Below are positions 6,008 through 7,903 of a DNA stretch of 7,903 bases, in pieces. Every line of letters starts with the position of its first letter. Position 1 is the stretch's first letter. The stretch lies in assembly GCA_002405515.1 (NCBI GenBank), contig DHLZ01000224.1, positions 2,324 through 10,226 of the forward strand, given 5' to 3'. A model generated the notes under the pieces. That model did no database searches. It worked only from the letters and a program-made list of their open reading frames with translations, and had not been told where the DNA came from. The stretch comes from Planctomycetaceae bacterium UBA4655 (lineage in GTDB: Bacteria; Planctomycetota; Planctomycetia; Pirellulales; UBA1268). Position numbers and translations under genes: made by a program.

Positions 6008-6130
6008 GCTTGCCAGGTTCCTGAAGCCGCCGCCCGATACGAGATCGGGCCGGGCTGGGCCGTATCGTACCATCGGAAAATCGGCTATCCTGTCGGGCTC
6101 GAATCAAGTCAACCCAGGAGATCCCACACG
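6008..6130. promoter_or_regulatory. Divergent promoter region of uppP and the isomerase-like gene
   Basis: This 123-bp gap separates two divergent starts and must hold a promoter for each. It includes a slightly AT-richer stretch near 6061-6110. TATCCT (6086-6091, plus) is a possible -10 for the isomerase-like gene, but no good -35 is present. AGGAG (6116-6120) lies 10 nt before the GTG at 6131. The role is inferred from gene orientation. Confidence 0.4.
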
Positions 6131-7102
6131 GTGTTTCGCAATCTCAGCACGGTCGGCCTGCCCCTCACGGGGCGTTCCAGCGAACTCATCGAGCTCGCGC
6201 TTTCGTTCGGCTTCGACGCGATGGACATCGACCTGGTCGATTTTCACCAGCAGGCCGAGGCGTTCGGCGCGGAGCACGCCCGACGGCTGATGGTGAGCGC
6301 CCGGCTGAAGACGGGGGTGTTTTCGCTGCCGGTCGATCTCGCCGGCGACGACGAGACGTTTTCCCGCGAGATAAAGCTCCTGCCGAAACGGCTGGAATCG
6401 GCGAGGAGCGCGGAGGCCCAGCGGGCGGTCGCGACGCTGCCCCCCGCCTCCGACGCCCACGCGTTCAAGGATTTCTTCGATCTCATCCGCCGGCGGCTCG
6501 AGGCCGTTGAGGGCCCGCTCGCCAAGTATGGCGTCATGCTCGGCCTGGCGGTCGTTCCCGAAATGGAGGCCCGTGCGGGCAGAACGCACGAGTTCATCCA
6601 CACGCTCGAGGGGCTCCTCGGGCTCGTGGAGGCGGCGGGTCCGCAGGTCGGCGTGGTCGTCGATGCGTGGGCCATGCATGTTTCCGGGGAGTCGCTCTCG
6701 CTTCTTTCGAAGGTTCCGGCCGGGAGGATCATCGAGGTCCGTCTCTCCGATGCCCCGCGCGAGCGGGTGGCGGCGGAACTCTCCCGCGCCGATCGGCTTC
6801 TGCCGGGCGACACCGGCGTGATCGCCTGTGGAGCGGTGGTTCAGGCGGCGGAGAAGGTCGGCTTCGACGGACCGGTCACGCCCTGGGCCGACCGGTCGGC
6901 GGTGGCTGGCCGCGGCCGTGAGAAGCTCGTGAAACTCGCCGGCGACCGGATGGAGGCCGTCTGGAAGGACGCGGGGCTTCCGATCCTGCCGCGGTGGTTC
7001 CTGCCGGCGCCGAAGGACGGTGCGGGTCGTGAGGGCTTCGAGGTCGAGGGACTCGAGCCGGCGAAGAACGCGGCCGGCCGGCTCGTCGGCCAGGGAAACT
7101 GA
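6131..7102 (+). CDS. Sugar-phosphate isomerase/epimerase-like TIM-barrel protein, probably without the usual metal site
   Basis: 323 aa from the GTG at 6131, preceded by AGGAG (6116-6120) at 10 nt spacing. The frame stays open for about 600 bp upstream, but that part is antisense to uppP. The fold is the xylose-isomerase-like TIM barrel (AP endonuclease 2 superfamily): the N-terminal strand (about 3-12), ELIELALSFGFDAMDIDL (18-35), HEFIHTLEGLLGLVEAAG (153-170), VGVVVDAW (173-180), and a C-terminal LPGDTGVI...GFDGPVTP block. In related planctomycete proteins as I recall them, the corresponding segments read GLE, DSWH, VHVND and GPVTPEPF. Here they read GLA (Ala140), DAWA (Asp178, Ala181), VRLSD and GPVTPWAD, so only one clear ligand, Asp178, remains. 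It may act without metal, bind a ligand, or be a non-enzymatic paralogue. No signal peptide; probably cytoplasmic. It ends 37 bp before the convergent transglutaminase gene. Confidence 0.8.
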   Translation: MFRNLSTVGLPLTGRSSELIELALSFGFDAMDIDLVDFHQQAEAFGAEHARRLMVSARLKTGVFSLPVDLAGDDETFSREIKLLPKRLESARSAEAQRAVATLPPASDAHAFKDFFDLIRRRLEAVEGPLAKYGVMLGLAVVPEMEARAGRTHEFIHTLEGLLGLVEAAGPQVGVVVDAWAMHVSGESLSLLSKVPAGRIIEVRLSDAPRERVAAELSRADRLLPGDTGVIACGAVVQAAEKVGFDGPVTPWADRSAVAGRGREKLVKLAGDRMEAVWKDAGLPILPRWFLPAPKDGAGREGFEVEGLEPAKNAAGRLVGQGN

Positions 7103-7139
7103 GTCGCTGAAGAGCTGAGTAGCTGGTATCGGGTGGGGC

Positions 7140-7159
7140 TCATCCGCCTTCGCGGATGA
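7140..7159. terminator. 8-bp perfect hairpin at the convergent gene ends
   Basis: TCATCCGC (7140-7147) pairs with GCGGATGA (7152-7159) around the loop CTTC. It covers the TGA stop and last codons of the transglutaminase-like gene and lies 38 bp after the isomerase-like stop, a fitting place for a shared terminator. No T-run follows on either strand, so it is at best a weak or non-canonical one. Confidence 0.3.
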
Positions 7160-7903
7160 ATCTGACACGAGGTCGGCCGTCGCCCGTGCTCGAGCCGCGG
7201 ACGAATTCGGAGACGTAGCGGAGCGTTTCGGCCGGACGGTCGGGATCGCGGAATGCGTCTCCCTTCTGGAGGATCGGCAGGCAGTCGGGCATCGCCCCGA
7301 AGGCTCGGGTGCCGGCCGCCTGGCAGGGAAACCACCATCCGTTGCCCGCCGGATCGACGAGGTAGAACTCCGGATAGCAGTGCCCTTCGACCCAGACGGT
7401 GCGGGCTGGAATGCCCTGGGACCGGCAGGCGGCGATGAAGAGGCAGCTGAGCTCCTCGCAATCCCCCGAGCCTTCCGCGAGAGCCTTTGCGGCGCCCTTC
7501 AGCTTTCCTTCGCGATATTCGACCTTTTCGCGGACGGCGTCGTAGATCGCTTCGACACGAGACCATCCCTCGAGGTCGCCGGCCGCCTCCTTGGCGAGCT
7601 TCACGATCTTGGCGTGCCGCGACTCGATGTACGGACTTGGCCCCAGGAACGCCCGCAGGGCACGGTCCGGCTTCTCCGGAAGCTTCAAGTGCGACGTGTG
7701 GGCCGGTGCCAGGATCGAGGCCCGCTCGATCTCGAATGTCACGACCGCCTTCGCGGTCTCGCCGGCGGCAATGTCGGGAATATCGACGACCGCCTGCTTC
7801 ACGCCCGCGGCGAGCATCCTGTAGCGGAGGTTTCTGACGCCGGGCGAAAGCTCCTCCGAGACGACTCTCACCTTCTGCTCGGGCCAGTCGGCCGGCACCG
7901 GCA
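7140..7903 (-). CDS. Transglutaminase-like protein (5' end beyond the window)
   Basis: About 254 codons are visible. The frame is open to the right edge, so the N-terminus, probably with a signal peptide, is missing; the GTG at 7898 is internal to ...PVPADWPEQ, not a start. The first part (VRVVSEELSPGVRNLRYRM onward, about 80 residues) looks like a beta-rich N-terminal domain. The second is a transglutaminase-like papain-fold core. Counting from that GTG, the likely triad is Cys147 in GSGDCEEL (codon 7460-7458), His173 in EGHCYPEF (7382-7380) and Asp182 in YLVDPAG (7355-7353), with GIPARTVWV before the histidine, as is usual. PCQAAGTRAFG and PILQKGD are typical of planctomycete members. These proteins may be peptidases or amidases and not true crosslinkers; the substrate is unknown. 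The triad appears intact, so activity is plausible. Confidence 0.87.
   Translation of the reverse strand, partial: PVPADWPEQKVRVVSEELSPGVRNLRYRMLAAGVKQAVVDIPDIAAGETAKAVVTFEIERASILAPAHTSHLKLPEKPDRALRAFLGPSPYIESRHAKIVKLAKEAAGDLEGWSRVEAIYDAVREKVEYREGKLKGAAKALAEGSGDCEELSCLFIAACRSQGIPARTVWVEGHCYPEFYLVDPAGNGWWFPCQAAGTRAFGAMPDCLPILQKGDAFRDPDRPAETLRYVSEFVRGSSTGDGRPRVRFIREGG

Noticed and set aside
4587..6107. Minus-strand open frame of about 506 codons over uppP and the ClpP-like gene
   Set aside because: It is another frame of uppP and antisense to the ClpP-like gene, very Arg-rich, with no domain pattern.
5510..6130. Upstream extension of the isomerase-like gene
   Set aside because: It is open only because it is antisense to uppP. 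The conserved barrel starts right after the GTG at 6131, which has a good ribosome binding site.

Overview
The window is GC-rich, gene-dense chromosomal DNA from what looks like a member of the phylum Planctomycetota, most likely near the Pirellulales. This rests on recognised protein types, not on a database search. The types are a CPNGH-type zinc ribbon on a long Pro/Ser tail with a C-terminal membrane helix, a membrane-anchored protein with prenyltransferase/squalene-oxidase-type repeats, and a secreted transglutaminase-like protein of the style common in that phylum. No RNA gene, CRISPR array, insertion sequence or phage gene was found.

Layout. From 4480 down to the left edge, four minus-strand genes lie head to tail: a zinc-ribbon membrane protein (3782-4480, TTG start), a small secreted protein (3115-3687), a membrane P-loop ATPase (1562-3118, GTG start overlapping the previous stop by 4 bp) and a membrane-anchored repeat protein running off the left edge (<1-1539). 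The last three are almost certainly one operon. Transcribed divergently from the zinc-ribbon gene is a ClpP-like serine protease homologue (4602-5219, +). Its 3' end overlaps by 145 bp the 3' end of an undecaprenyl-diphosphatase gene (5075-6007, -). Divergent from that is a TIM-barrel sugar-phosphate isomerase/epimerase-like gene (6131-7102, +). A transglutaminase-like gene (7140 to right edge, -) converges on it.

How they work together. The minus-strand operon joins a cytoplasmic ATPase anchored by two helices, a secreted small protein and a protein predicted to hold an alpha-toroid repeat domain outside the inner membrane. This suggests an envelope-associated function, but no specific pathway can be named. 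UppP recycles the lipid carrier used for envelope polysaccharides. The other genes look like unrelated single units.

The most notable points are: (1) a 36-bp tandem repeat containing a perfect 13-bp-stem palindrome, carried in frame inside the ATPase gene between Walker A and the next conserved block; (2) transmembrane helices lying between Walker A and Walker B of that ATPase; (3) a ClpP-like protein that keeps Ser and His but has His where the catalytic Asp should be; (4) a TIM-barrel isomerase homologue that seems to have lost most of its metal ligands; and (5) the 145-bp antisense overlap of the ClpP-like gene and uppP.
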